A stretch of 64,000 nt of DNA. It comes from Pseudomonadota bacterium (GTDB lineage Bacteria; Desulfobacterota; Desulfobulbia; Desulfobulbales; Desulfocapsaceae). Made by a program: the position numbers and the translations under genes. The notes below the pieces were generated by a model. The model saw nothing but the letters and a program-made list of their open reading frames with translations, was not told the DNA's origin and did no database searches. This document shows positions 49,671 through 57,514 of the stretch, one piece after another; position 1 is the stretch's first letter, and the number at the start of each line of letters is the position of its first letter. The stretch lies in contig JAEYNP010000016.1 of assembly GCA_023412495.1 (NCBI GenBank), positions 124,001-188,000 on the forward strand, in the 5' to 3' direction.

Positions 49671-51566
49671 ATGACAAGGGACAAGGGGTACTGGGCGGAT
49701 AACTATCAGAGGAATAAATTGACGGTCGAAAAGGCCATCGCCAAAATCCAGTCCGGGCAGCGGATCTTCATCGGCTCCTCCTGCGGTGAGCCGCAGCGGC
49801 TGGTCAAAGGGCTGGCGGACGCCAGCCGAAACTATACCGATCTCGAGATCGTGCGGATGTTTTCCGGCGAGTCCACCTCGCTCTCCCGGATTGCCGAGAA
49901 GTCGAAATCCCAGAATGTCAATATCCGCTCCTTCTATCTGGGCTCCGCCAACTCCAAGAGCTTCAAGGGTGATCTGCGCTTCATCACCCCGATCAACCTC
50001 TCCGCCGTCCATAAGCTCATCAAGTCGCGACTGCTGCCCATCCAGGTGGCCCTCATTCAGGTCACGCCACCGGACGACTTCGGCTGGATGAGCCTCGGCA
50101 TCTCCGTCGACGTCACGGCTTCCGCAGCGGCCGCCGCCGACCTGGTCATCGCCCAGGTCAACCGGAGGATGCCGCGGGTGCTGGGCCGCAGCTATATCCA
50201 TGTCAACGATATCGACTACTTCGTCGAGCACGACGAGGAGCTGATCGAGATAGGCACCTACCCGGACGTGGCCGTCGCCGGCAAGATCGCCCGCTACGTC
50301 TCACGCCTGGTTGAGGACGGCTCCACCATGCAGATGTCTCTGGGCGCGACGGCCGACGCCAATATCGAGGCCCTGATGGAGAAGAACGACCTGGGCATCC
50401 ACACCCAGTACGTGACCAAAACCATTATGAAGCTGATGGCCATGGGGGTGGTCACCAACCGCAGGAAGGGCTTCAACACCGGCAAGGTCATCTGCAGCAA
50501 TGCCATCGGCGATCGGAATCTCTACGACCTGCTCGACAACAACCCGGCGGTGGAGTTCCACCCTAGCAAATACGTCAACGATCCCAGAAAGATCGCCAAG
50601 AACAACAGGATGGTGGCGATGAACATCTGCCGGGAGATCGATCTGACAGGGCAGGTGGCGGCCGACGCCCTGCCGTTCAACAACTTTTCCGGGGTGACCG
50701 GGATCCTCGATTTCTTCAGGGGGGCCTCGCTCTCCAAGGGCGGCAAGTCGATCCTCATGCTCACCTCCACCCACAACGGCGGCCAAAACAGCCGCATCGT
50801 GCCGATGCTGCAGAACGCCGCGGTGGTGGTGCCGCGCAGCGAGGTGCAGTATGTGGTGACGGAATTTGGCTCGGTCAACCTGTTCGGCAAGTCGATCCAG
50901 GAGCGGGCGGTGGCCCTCGTCAGCATCGCCCATCCGGATTTCCGCGACTGGCTGTTCGAGGAGGCGAAGGACTTGGGGCTCCTGGGGCCCGAGAGGTCGC
51001 TGCGGGAGGAGATGAATTCGATCTATCCCCTCGGCCTCGAGGAGACGCGGGAGATCGACCGGAAAACGATCACCTTCCGGCCGGTGAAGCCGACGGACGA
51101 ACGGATCATCCAGGAGCATTACTACGGCCTCGACACCGTCGATGTGATTTCCCGGTTTTTCCACGAGAAGAAGAGCTTTGTGCGCAAGCAGATCGAGCAT
51201 ACCTACATGATCGATTATGTCAAGGACCTGACCATCGTGGCCGTCGAGGGCCCGCCCGGCTTCGAGCGGGTGCTGGCCCTGGGCGAATATTATCTCAACC
51301 CGGAGACGATGATGGCCGAGATCGCCTTCTCCGTGGTGAAGAAGTGGCAGGGCAGGGGCATCTCGTCCATCGTCATCAAGAAGCTCTCCGAGGCCGCCAA
51401 GAGTCATGGCATCAAGGGCTTCACCGCCTATACATCCAAGGAAAACAAGCGGATGATCAAGCTCTTCCACAGTCTGGATCACGAGGTGAAGACAGTCGGC
51501 CAGGGGGAGATGATTTACCTGGAGGCCGCCTTCGCCCGGGAGAAGGACGGGGAAGAAGCGGAGTAG
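49671..51566 (+). CDS. Acetyl-CoA hydrolase/transferase with C-terminal GNAT domain
   Basis: 631 aa from ATG 49671, which has GGAG at good spacing; ATG 49638 is an alternative. The N-terminal part (about 1-460) is a class I CoA-transferase-like enzyme: RIFIGSSCGEPQRLVKGLAD, ALIQVTPPDDFGWMSLGISV, VVTEFGSVNLFGKSIQERA. The C-terminal part (about 475-620) is a GNAT acetyltransferase (AFSVVKKWQGRGISSIVIKK). This fusion is known in bacteria; it may make and use an acyl-CoA in one chain (inference). Confidence 0.85.
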   Translation: MTRDKGYWADNYQRNKLTVEKAIAKIQSGQRIFIGSSCGEPQRLVKGLADASRNYTDLEIVRMFSGESTSLSRIAEKSKSQNVNIRSFYLGSANSKSFKGDLRFITPINLSAVHKLIKSRLLPIQVALIQVTPPDDFGWMSLGISVDVTASAAAAADLVIAQVNRRMPRVLGRSYIHVNDIDYFVEHDEELIEIGTYPDVAVAGKIARYVSRLVEDGSTMQMSLGATADANIEALMEKNDLGIHTQYVTKTIMKLMAMGVVTNRRKGFNTGKVICSNAIGDRNLYDLLDNNPAVEFHPSKYVNDPRKIAKNNRMVAMNICREIDLTGQVAADALPFNNFSGVTGILDFFRGASLSKGGKSILMLTSTHNGGQNSRIVPMLQNAAVVVPRSEVQYVVTEFGSVNLFGKSIQERAVALVSIAHPDFRDWLFEEAKDLGLLGPERSLREEMNSIYPLGLEETREIDRKTITFRPVKPTDERIIQEHYYGLDTVDVISRFFHEKKSFVRKQIEHTYMIDYVKDLTIVAVEGPPGFERVLALGEYYLNPETMMAEIAFSVVKKWQGRGISSIVIKKLSEAAKSHGIKGFTAYTSKENKRMIKLFHSLDHEVKTVGQGEMIYLEAAFAREKDGEEAE

Positions 51567-51916
51567 CCTCGCCTGTTCGAATATGTATTTCCTTTCCTGA
51601 CAGGAGTATAAAATCAATAAACCTTGTTGTTTAGAAATGGATTTTCGTGGAAGGTTCTTATCCAGCTCACTCGGGTTAGTCGAAAAATAATATAGCGATT
51701 GAGTGAAAAGGAAAAAAGTACTAACATACTTTAATATTTTTCGGCAGGCATCCACCGGCCGGACGCGGTCCCGAGTCCTCTTCGGGTAACGTGCCAAGGC
51801 CGTCGTAATTTGATGGTGTGTATTGGGCGTCAGGGAATTCTCCTCTTCGGTGATTTCACCATGGCGCCTGTCCCGCAACCCTGCGGGGAGCAAATTTCTA
51901 CCAACAAGGAGGTGCC
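51567..51916. other. Intergenic region before selenocytochrome gene
   Basis: 350 bp, AT-rich at 51600-51750, with no gene. A small hairpin CCCGCA (51872-51877) with TGCGGG (51882-51887) lies just upstream of the ribosome-binding site AAGGAGG. Confidence 0.35.
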
Positions 51917-53260
51917 ATGAAAAGAGTTCTCGGTATGGGGCTGCTCTGCTGCTCCTTCATCCTGCTGGCGGCCGTTCAAGGTCTCGGGGCCGGGGGGCCG
52001 AAGCCGTCGCCGCCGCCCAAGGCGAAGACCATCAAGGAGCTGGCGGCCCGCTACGATTCAAGCAAGTGCATGGAGTGCCATGAGGAAGCCCACGAACAGT
52101 GGTCGAATTCACTGCATTCCCGCTCGATCCTCGGCACGCCGCGCACGGCGCCGACCATCATCACGGCCATCGACATGGGCCTGAAGAATTTCGAATTTTC
52201 CGGGGTCAAGGATGACAAGGACCTCAAGGTCGAGCATCTGATGCTCTGTGCCAAGTGCCATTTGCCTCAGTTGGACGAGGCCACCGACGATGTCGCCAGG
52301 GAGATAGTCACCACTATCCGTGCCTGGCAGAAGGCCCAGAAGGACGGGGACGAGGAGAAAACCGAGAAGCTGGAGGAGACCATCGCCAGCCTGAACATCG
52401 GCTGCATGGTCTGCCACAACAAGGTTGCCCTTATTCACAAATACGCCGACGGCTATCCCCAGCCCGATACCGTCTACGGCAGCAAAGACGGCGACCATGA
52501 GGCCGAGGGCCAGCCGAAGATGGCGGTCGCGCCGGCCATGAGCGAATCGATCCTCTGCGGCCAGTGCCACGGCCAGGGGCCGAATTTCGAGTTCGACCAT
52601 CCCTCCCAGTGCGCCACCCTCTACGGCAGCTATCTCTTCTCCTACGTGGCTCACGGCGGCAGCGAATCCTGCCAGGAGTGCCACATGAAGAAGTCCGGCC
52701 TGGGTCATGACATCCAGGCCTACAAGGACGAGAAGATGATCGCCATGGCGATGGACGTCAAGGTTGAAGGCCGGTCGCTCTTCTGGCGCAAAAACAAGGA
52801 GGCAGGCGTAGTTCCCATCGGCGTGATCGACGTCGAGATGATCAACAAGGCCGGCCACGTCATTCCCGACGGCTGACCCACCCCGAATCGGCTGGTCCTG
52901 GAAGTGACCGCGACGACCAAGGATGGGGAGCAAGTATACAAGCAACAGAAAATTTACATGCCTTTCCCCGGCAGGATGGGCAAGGGCAAGGAAATGGGTC
53001 GCGGCCCGTATGAGAAGAGTGGGCTGCTGCGGGAGACGAGTCTCTCTCCCGGCGCCCGCGTTCATGAAACCTTCGAGATGTCCTATCCGGTAATTGATGT
53101 CAAAAAAGGAGAGAAGACCCAGCGCGAGCTGGCCAAGGACGAATTGAAGGTGGCCGTGAAACTTTGGTACCTGCCCTTCGGCGAGTTCGACGGCCATGAG
53201 GTGGCCTGGTTCGAGGAGGAGAAGAACCTCGACCTGAAAACCGAATGGGTCTGGCATTGA
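51917..53260 (+). CDS. Pentaheme c-type cytochrome, selenoprotein (in-frame TGA 52874-52876)
   Basis: 447 residues if TGA is read as Sec at 320. Signal peptide about 1-25. Five CxxCH sites are at 51, 111, 163, 214 and 252 (CMECH, CAKCH, CMVCH, CGQCH, CQECH). The C-terminal beta domain contains NKAGHVIPDG-U-PTPNRLVLEV and continues in the same frame for 127 codons to a TGA at 53258. The GHxxP...R..L.V segment crosses the TGA, as in other multiheme cytochromes with this domain. A GGTC/GACC hairpin follows at 52894-52909. Probably periplasmic or surface electron transfer; start has AAGGAGG. Confidence 0.85.
52894..52909 (+). promoter_or_regulatory. Candidate SECIS hairpin, cytochrome
   Basis: GGTC (52894-52897), loop CTGGAAGT, GACC (52906-52909), starting 18 nt after the TGA. 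It is the weakest of the SECIS candidates here (4-bp stem). Confidence 0.4.
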
Positions 53261-53300
53261 TCGCTCGCATGAATCAAGCCGCCCGCCGGTGATTAATTCG

Positions 53301-53350
53301 TTCTGCTGTGGGAGGGGATGACACCCTAAGGTTGCGGGCGTCAGCCGCAT
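53301..53350 (+). repeat. Dispersed palindromic repeat, copy 6
   Basis: CTGCTGTGGGAGGGGATGAC, ACCCTAAGGTTGCGGGCG and TCAGCCGCAT: the same block order as copies 1 and 2. Confidence 0.7.
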
Positions 53351-53357
53351 GAGATCA

Positions 53358-53391
53358 AAGAAAGGGAGCGCCTTATGGCGCTCCCTTTCTT
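53358..53391. terminator. Bidirectional terminator between cytochrome and trxB
   Basis: Perfect 15-bp stem AAGAAAGGGAGCGCC (53358-53372) and GGCGCTCCCTTTCTT (53377-53391) with loop TTAT; A-rich on one side and T-rich on the other, so it can serve both converging genes. Confidence 0.85.
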
Positions 53392-53404
53392 GTTTCAGAC
53401 TCAC

Positions 53405-54349
53405 TCAAGAAGCTGAGCTTTTCCGTGTCTCCACATAATGAGCCGCGGCCAGCGCCGCAGTGCAGCCGTCTGCGGCGGCCAGCACGATCTGGTTGGCATA
53501 CTTCTGCCTGAGGTCTCCCACCGCGAAGATGCCGGGGATGTCCGTTTCGCACTTCTCGTCGGTGATGACATAGCCGTTGGTGCTTCTTTTGACGCCGGCC
53601 GGAACGATCTGGTTGTTCGGGGCAAAGCCGACAAAGATGAAAACCCCTTCCACATCCAGCTTCCTGTTTTCCTGGGTCTTGACATTTTTAACGGACAGGC
53701 CCGTTACCCCGCTCGCATCGCTGTCGATAGAGGAAACAATCGTATCATAGAGGATTTCGATCTTCGGTTCGGCGAAGACCCGCTGCTGCAGGATTCGGCT
53801 GCCCCGGAAGGCGTCCCGCCGGTGGATAAGATAAACTTTGTTCGTTATCTTGGCGAGATAGAGGGCATCTTCCAGTGCGGTATCGCCGCCGCCGACCACT
53901 GCCACTTTCTTGCCCCGAAAAAAGAAGCCGTCGCAGGTGGCGCAGTAGGAGACCCCCTTGCCGAAATTTTCATGCTCTCCCGGCGCCTGCAGCTTCTTGG
54001 CCGAGCCGCCGGCGGCCAGAATTATCGCGTGGGCCTTCAGTTCCGAACCGTCGGCAAGACGAACCGCATGATAGTCGAGCCCCGGCTCGGTGGCCACCAC
54101 TTCCTTTTCCTGGATCTCGATATCATAGGCCTTGGCGTGTTGCAGGTACTTGTCGCACAGCTCGAAGCCGCCGATCTCGATGAAGCCGGGATAGTTTTCC
54201 ACCCCCTTGGTGATCGCCACCTGGCCGCCGAAGACGCCCTTTTCGATCAGTACGGTTTTGAGGGCGGCGCGCATGGCATAGATCCCGGCGGTAAGTCCCG
54301 CCGGGCCTCCGCCGACTATGATCACATCGTAAATTTCGTTATTGGTCAT
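53405..54349 (-). CDS. trxB: Thioredoxin reductase
   Basis: 314 aa flavoenzyme passing electrons from NAD(P)H to thioredoxin-like proteins. FAD site GGGPAGLTAGIYAMRA, redox-active CATCDG, nucleotide site VAVVGGGDTALEDAL and C-terminal IFAVGDLRQK are all present. It is the last gene of the selenoprotein operon, 89 nt after the U16 protein gene with a dispersed repeat in the gap. That makes it a likely electron source for the selenoproteins upstream (inference). Confidence 0.93.
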   Translation of the reverse strand: MTNNEIYDVIIVGGGPAGLTAGIYAMRAALKTVLIEKGVFGGQVAITKGVENYPGFIEIGGFELCDKYLQHAKAYDIEIQEKEVVATEPGLDYHAVRLADGSELKAHAIILAAGGSAKKLQAPGEHENFGKGVSYCATCDGFFFRGKKVAVVGGGDTALEDALYLAKITNKVYLIHRRDAFRGSRILQQRVFAEPKIEILYDTIVSSIDSDASGVTGLSVKNVKTQENRKLDVEGVFIFVGFAPNNQIVPAGVKRSTNGYVITDEKCETDIPGIFAVGDLRQKYANQIVLAAADGCTAALAAAHYVETRKSSAS

Positions 54350-54360
54350 GTAAGTCTCCA

Positions 54361-54418
54361 GGTACTTATACCCCTCACGGGGGTGCTGAAAAGAGTCCCC
54401 CTTGAGAGGGGGTTAGGC
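54361..54418 (-). repeat. Dispersed palindromic repeat, copy 7 (other half)
   Basis: GGTACTTATACCCCTCACGG, GGGTGCTGAAAAGAGTCCCC, CTTGAGAGGGGGTTAGGC. It matches the part of copy 5 not found in copies 1, 2 and 6, and sits between trxB and the U16 selenoprotein gene. Confidence 0.65.
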
Positions 54419-54438
54419 TTTTTTTTCTTTCAAAGCAG

Positions 54439-54750
54439 CTACTTATTCAGAAGACGGTCGAGCAGGCCTTTCTTCTCGGGGGAGGGCAGTCCTAGATGAC
54501 GGCAGATGCAGGCCTCCAGCGCATGGTCGTCGATATCGGTCCCTTCCGCCAGTATCTCATCCCCGACCATGACCGCCGGCGCCACCGGCAGATCGAGGGT
54601 GAAGTACTCGTCGGTCTCGTATTGGGCTTTGGGTTTTGAGGTGATTTCTATTTCGATTGCATATTTTTCGCCCAGCCTGGGCATGATCCTGGTGAAATGT
54701 TTTCAGGGCTTGCCGTTGGGTTCGTTCAAAAAAAATCTGACCTTGAGCAT
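54439..54750 (-). CDS. 103-aa selenoprotein (U16), thioredoxin-like candidate
   Basis: The frame from ATG 54750 (AAAGGAG upstream) reads MLKVRFFLNEPNGKP, then TGA at 54705-54703, then KHFTRIMPRLGEKYA and on to a stop at 54439. U16 follows the first beta strand (VRFFLNEPNGKP-U), where thioredoxin- and glutaredoxin-fold proteins carry their redox Cys. Later residues LDLPVAPAVMVGDEILAEG resemble the cis-Pro strand of that fold (VAPAV). A second Cys pair lies near the C-terminus (ACICRH). Only 10 nt separate it from the rhodanese-DsbD gene. No named family is recognised. Confidence 0.85.
54670..54682 (-). promoter_or_regulatory. Candidate SECIS hairpin, U16 protein
   Basis: GCCCAGGCTGGGC: a perfect 5-bp stem with loop GGC, beginning 21 nt after the TGA, comparable in place to the E. 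coli fdhF SECIS apical stem. Confidence 0.65.
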
Positions 54751-54760
54751 GATTTCTCCT

Positions 54761-56509
54761 TTAATAATCTTCCTTTCCGGCTTTCGCCATATGTTCCGCA
54801 AATTTATCCGGCGGGATGTAGTCGACGAGCCGGAGTTTGTTTCTCTCCCGGCCGTCCCGGTCCAGGAACACGATGGTCGGCACCCCTTTGACCGCGTACT
54901 GCGCCAGCAGCCGTTCATGGATCGGGTCGCCGCCCTTGGTGACATCGACCTTGATCATGATAAAATCATTTTCCGCGAGTTTGACAATAGCCGGATCGTG
55001 AAAAACCACATCTTCCAACTCCCGGCAGGGCGTGCACCAGGTCGCGTAGAAATCGATGATGACGGGTTTTTTCTGCAGCTTGGCCTCCTCGAGGGTCGCT
55101 TCGGCATACGGCTGCCAGCCGACCCCCGGCCCGCGCAGCACAAGCGGCGCGACCAGAAGAATGGCGATGACAAGGCCCAGGGTGCCGATGAGACCCTTGA
55201 CCAGAGGGAAAAGGCGGAAGCCACCCTGCGTGCTGTCGATCCAGCCCAAATGCAGCCCGGCCGCGAGGGCCACAACGGCGGTGAGTATGGTTCCCCCCGC
55301 CCCGGGCAACAGCGGCCTGAGAAAATGGGCGGCCATACCGATAAGGACCCAGCCCATAAGCTTTCGCACCCAGATCATCCAGCCGCCGGAGCGGGGCAGT
55401 TTTTTCAGTTGTCCGGAAAAGATGGCAAGCAGGAAGAGCGGCAGCCCGAGCCCCAGGCTCAGGGTGAAAAAGACCACGAATCCCAGCCAGGGGCTGCCCA
55501 TGCCGGCCACCCAGGTGAGCAGTCCCAGCACGAAGGGACCGATGCAGGGGGCGGCTACCACGCCCAGGGTGAGTCCCATGAAGAGGCTGCCGAAATAGCC
55601 GGTGTAGGATCTGGCCGCCGCCCGGGTAAGTCCGCTTGGCAGGCGCATCTCCCATAGACCGAAGAGGCTGGTGGCGAAAAAGACCAGAATGGCGGCGACT
55701 CCTAGCAGGACTGCAGGGTTCTGCAGCAAGGCGCCCATAAGTCCGCCGGTGAGCGAGGCGGCGACGCCCAGCAGGGAGTTGGTGGCGGCGAGGCCCAGCA
55801 TGTAGCACAGGCCGTGGGTGACGAGGCGCCCCCGGCCTTCCCCGTTCCTGGTAGCCTGGCCGCCGAAGTAGGAGACGGTGATGGGAATGAGGGGGTAGAC
55901 GCAGGGGGTGAGGTTGAGGGCGATGCCGCCGGCGAAGATGCCCAGGAGGGTCCAGATCATCGCCCAGCCGTGGAGCGGTCCCGGCACCTCGGGAGCCTCG
56001 CCTGCTGTATGAGAGGAGGGCACGCTCGCCACCGGCAATCCTCTGGCCTGCCATTCTGGGAAGCCGTACGGGTCTCGGAAGACATTTTTGTAACCAAGTT
56101 TGACGGCCACCCGGGCCGCCGAGTCGCTGCGGACTCAGGTGAGGCCCGCTCAGTAGAAGACCAGGGCGCGATCCTTGTCGGGTCCGAGGAATTTCTCGAG
56201 CGCCGCGGCCTTGCGCCATTCGGCCCAGGTGGTGGGCTCCATGGGGAAATTCTCCGCCCCCTGAAGATGCCCGGCCTGATATTCCCAGGACTGGCGCGTG
56301 TCGACGAGCAGCAGGCTGCCGATTTCCCGCCGGTACAGTTCCGCCAGCTCGTCGGTGGTGATGAGCCGGTAGCCTCCCGCCTTGCCCTCCGCCACCACAT
56401 TCTCCCAGGTGGCCTGTGTGGGGGTGACGACCCGGTTGGTGAGCCAGAGAGCGACGACGGTGATGACTATCGCCGCGAGAGCGGTCAAGGTTGTTCCTTT
56501 ATTCTGCAT
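54761..56509 (-). CDS. Membrane rhodanese-DsbD-thioredoxin fusion with two Sec residues (U120, U125)
   Basis: 582 residues if two TGAs (56152-56150 and 56137-56135) are read as Sec. An N-terminal membrane anchor (about 8-26) precedes a rhodanese domain (45-155; LLLVDTRQSWEYQAGHLQGA). Its active-site loop reads LVFY-U-AGLT-U-VRSDSAARVA, where relatives have CxxxxC. Next is a DsbD/CcdA core with about eight helices, TPCVYPLIP (C203) and APCIGPF (C322), then a thioredoxin domain with WCTPC (492-495). Electrons may flow from cytoplasmic thioredoxin through DsbD to the extracytoplasmic domains (inference). The start lies 21 nt after the U59 gene. Confidence 0.88.
56104..56148 (-). promoter_or_regulatory. 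Candidate overlapping SECIS hairpins for U120 and U125
   Basis: First: CGGGCC (56148-56143) with GGCCCG (56117-56112), enclosing GAGTC/GACTC with loop CGCAGC. Second: CGGCC (56118-56114) with GGCCG (56108-56104), loop CGGGT, 16 nt after the second TGA. They share bases, so only one can form at a time. Confidence 0.65.
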
Positions 56510-56530
56510 GCCTCTACCTCGTTCGTCCGC

Positions 56531-56980
56531 TTAGGAAATCTTGCCTTCCCTCTTGAGCTTCGACAGCAGAAAGGTCGCGCCCCGCAGGGAGAGGCCGATC
56601 CTCCTGGCAAGTTCTTCGGCCGTGAGCGGACTGCCGCCGGCAAGATCCACGATTTCGTCCTCCAACTCCTCAAACCAGTCCTCGAACAGCACAAGCAGAT
56701 CCGGATCGGTAATGGCCATCAGCTGCTTCGATTGTGCAACCTTGTCCACCAGGCTCTGGCACATCTGCGTCGGGTCGACACCTTCGCCCATGCATTCGGC
56801 CAGTCAGAGGTGAACCATGCTGGAGACTTTGTCCTCGCCGGTTTCGCCCAGAAGGTCCATGATGAATCGGGTTCGGCCTTCCTCGCCGAGTAGGGGGAGA
56901 AGCTTTTTCAGGGCGACGGCCGCCTGGCTTGCCGCCTCTTCCGGATCGAGACTGTCGATAGCTTTTTCTATGTCGTTCAT
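56531..56980 (-). CDS. 149-aa selenoprotein (U59) with C-terminal helix-turn-helix
   Basis: From ATG 56980 (GGGAGGG upstream) the frame runs MNDIEKAIDSLDPEEAASQA ... SSMVHL, then TGA at 56806-56804, then LAECMGEGVDP and on to a stop at 56531. Sec59 and C63 form a U-x3-C motif, with a further Cys in PTQMCQSL. Residues 118-146 read LTAEELARRIGLSLRGATFL, a helix-turn-helix-like pattern. It lies between the ArsR-type gene (26 nt) and the rhodanese-DsbD gene (21 nt). It could be a redox-sensing DNA-binding protein; no family is recognised. Splitting it into two proteins would leave the second part without a ribosome-binding site. Confidence 0.75.
56772..56789 (-). promoter_or_regulatory. Candidate SECIS hairpin, U59 protein
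   Basis: GGGCGA (56789-56784), loop AGGTG, TCG, a bulged A and CCC (to 56772), starting 15 nt after the TGA. A GGU-containing apical loop is the hallmark recognised by SelB in E. coli. Confidence 0.7.
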
Positions 56981-57006
56981 GGGCACATTCCCTCCCGATA
57001 TGGCTC

Positions 57007-57363
57007 TTAAAAGGTTGTTCGCGCCGCCAGCAGATCCCGGGCGATTGCGCTCAGGCTGCGGATCGCCGAAAGAATGGCCGGGTCGGCCAGCTCGTAATAG
57101 ATGAAGGGTCCGCTGCGTTCGATTTTGACCAGGAGGGACCTTTTCAGTTCCTTGAGGTGATGGGAAACGAGCGGCTGCGAAAGGCCGAGTTCCTCGACGA
57201 TGCTGCCCACCGCCTTTTTCCCCCGGCTGATGCTGAGGAGGATCTTGAGGCGATTCTCGTCGGAGAGGCACTTGGCGAGAAACGCCACCGACTGCAGCTC
57301 GCCGCCCTGCAGATCGATTTCCTCGCAGACAGGCGCGAAGATCTGATTTCCATCGTCATGCAT
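57007..57363 (-). CDS. ArsR/SmtB-family transcriptional repressor
   Basis: 118 aa from ATG 57363 (GGAGAAAC upstream). Winged-helix landmarks are LAKCLSDENRLKILLSISRG, VGSIVEELGLSQPLVSHHLK (recognition helix) and the wing RSGPFIYYELADP. Cysteines are few (C13 and one in LAKCL), so it could sense metalloids, sulfur species or redox state. It is the first gene of the selenoprotein operon, directly downstream of a 36-bp palindrome, so autoregulation is likely. Confidence 0.9.
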   Translation of the reverse strand: MHDDGNQIFAPVCEEIDLQGGELQSVAFLAKCLSDENRLKILLSISRGKKAVGSIVEELGLSQPLVSHHLKELKRSLLVKIERSGPFIYYELADPAILSAIRSLSAIARDLLAARTTF

Positions 57364-57384
57364 GGGGTTTCTCCAGGAGTCGTG

Positions 57385-57420
57385 ATTGATAAACAAATAA
57401 ACGTTTATTTATATATCAAT
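57385..57420 (-). promoter_or_regulatory. 36-bp near-perfect palindrome, ArsR-type operator
   Basis: Half-sites of 18 bp meet between 57402 and 57403 (core AATAAACGTTTATT, outer ATTGAT/ATCAAT) with only two mismatched pairs. It overlaps the -10 element of the promoter below and ends 21 nt before the start codon. Confidence 0.75.
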
Positions 57421-57444
57421 ATTAAAAAGCCGCACTCCTGTCAA
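57416..57444 (-). promoter_or_regulatory. Promoter of the selenoprotein operon
   Basis: Minus-strand TTGACA (57444-57439), a 17-nt spacer and TATTGA (57421-57416). Perfect -35 and a moderate -10, the latter covered by the palindrome. Confidence 0.6.
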
Positions 57445-57514
57445 GGATATTCGAAATGACGCAGCGGAAGTGCAGGGGCTTCGATTGTGAAAGAAGCGAG
57501 TGTCTGCTCTCAGA

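Noticed and set aside
52874..52876. TGA as a premature stop making the cytochrome a pseudogene
   Set aside because: The frame continues for 127 codons with typical codon use, conserved-looking residues span the TGA, and three neighbouring genes show the same in-frame TGA pattern.
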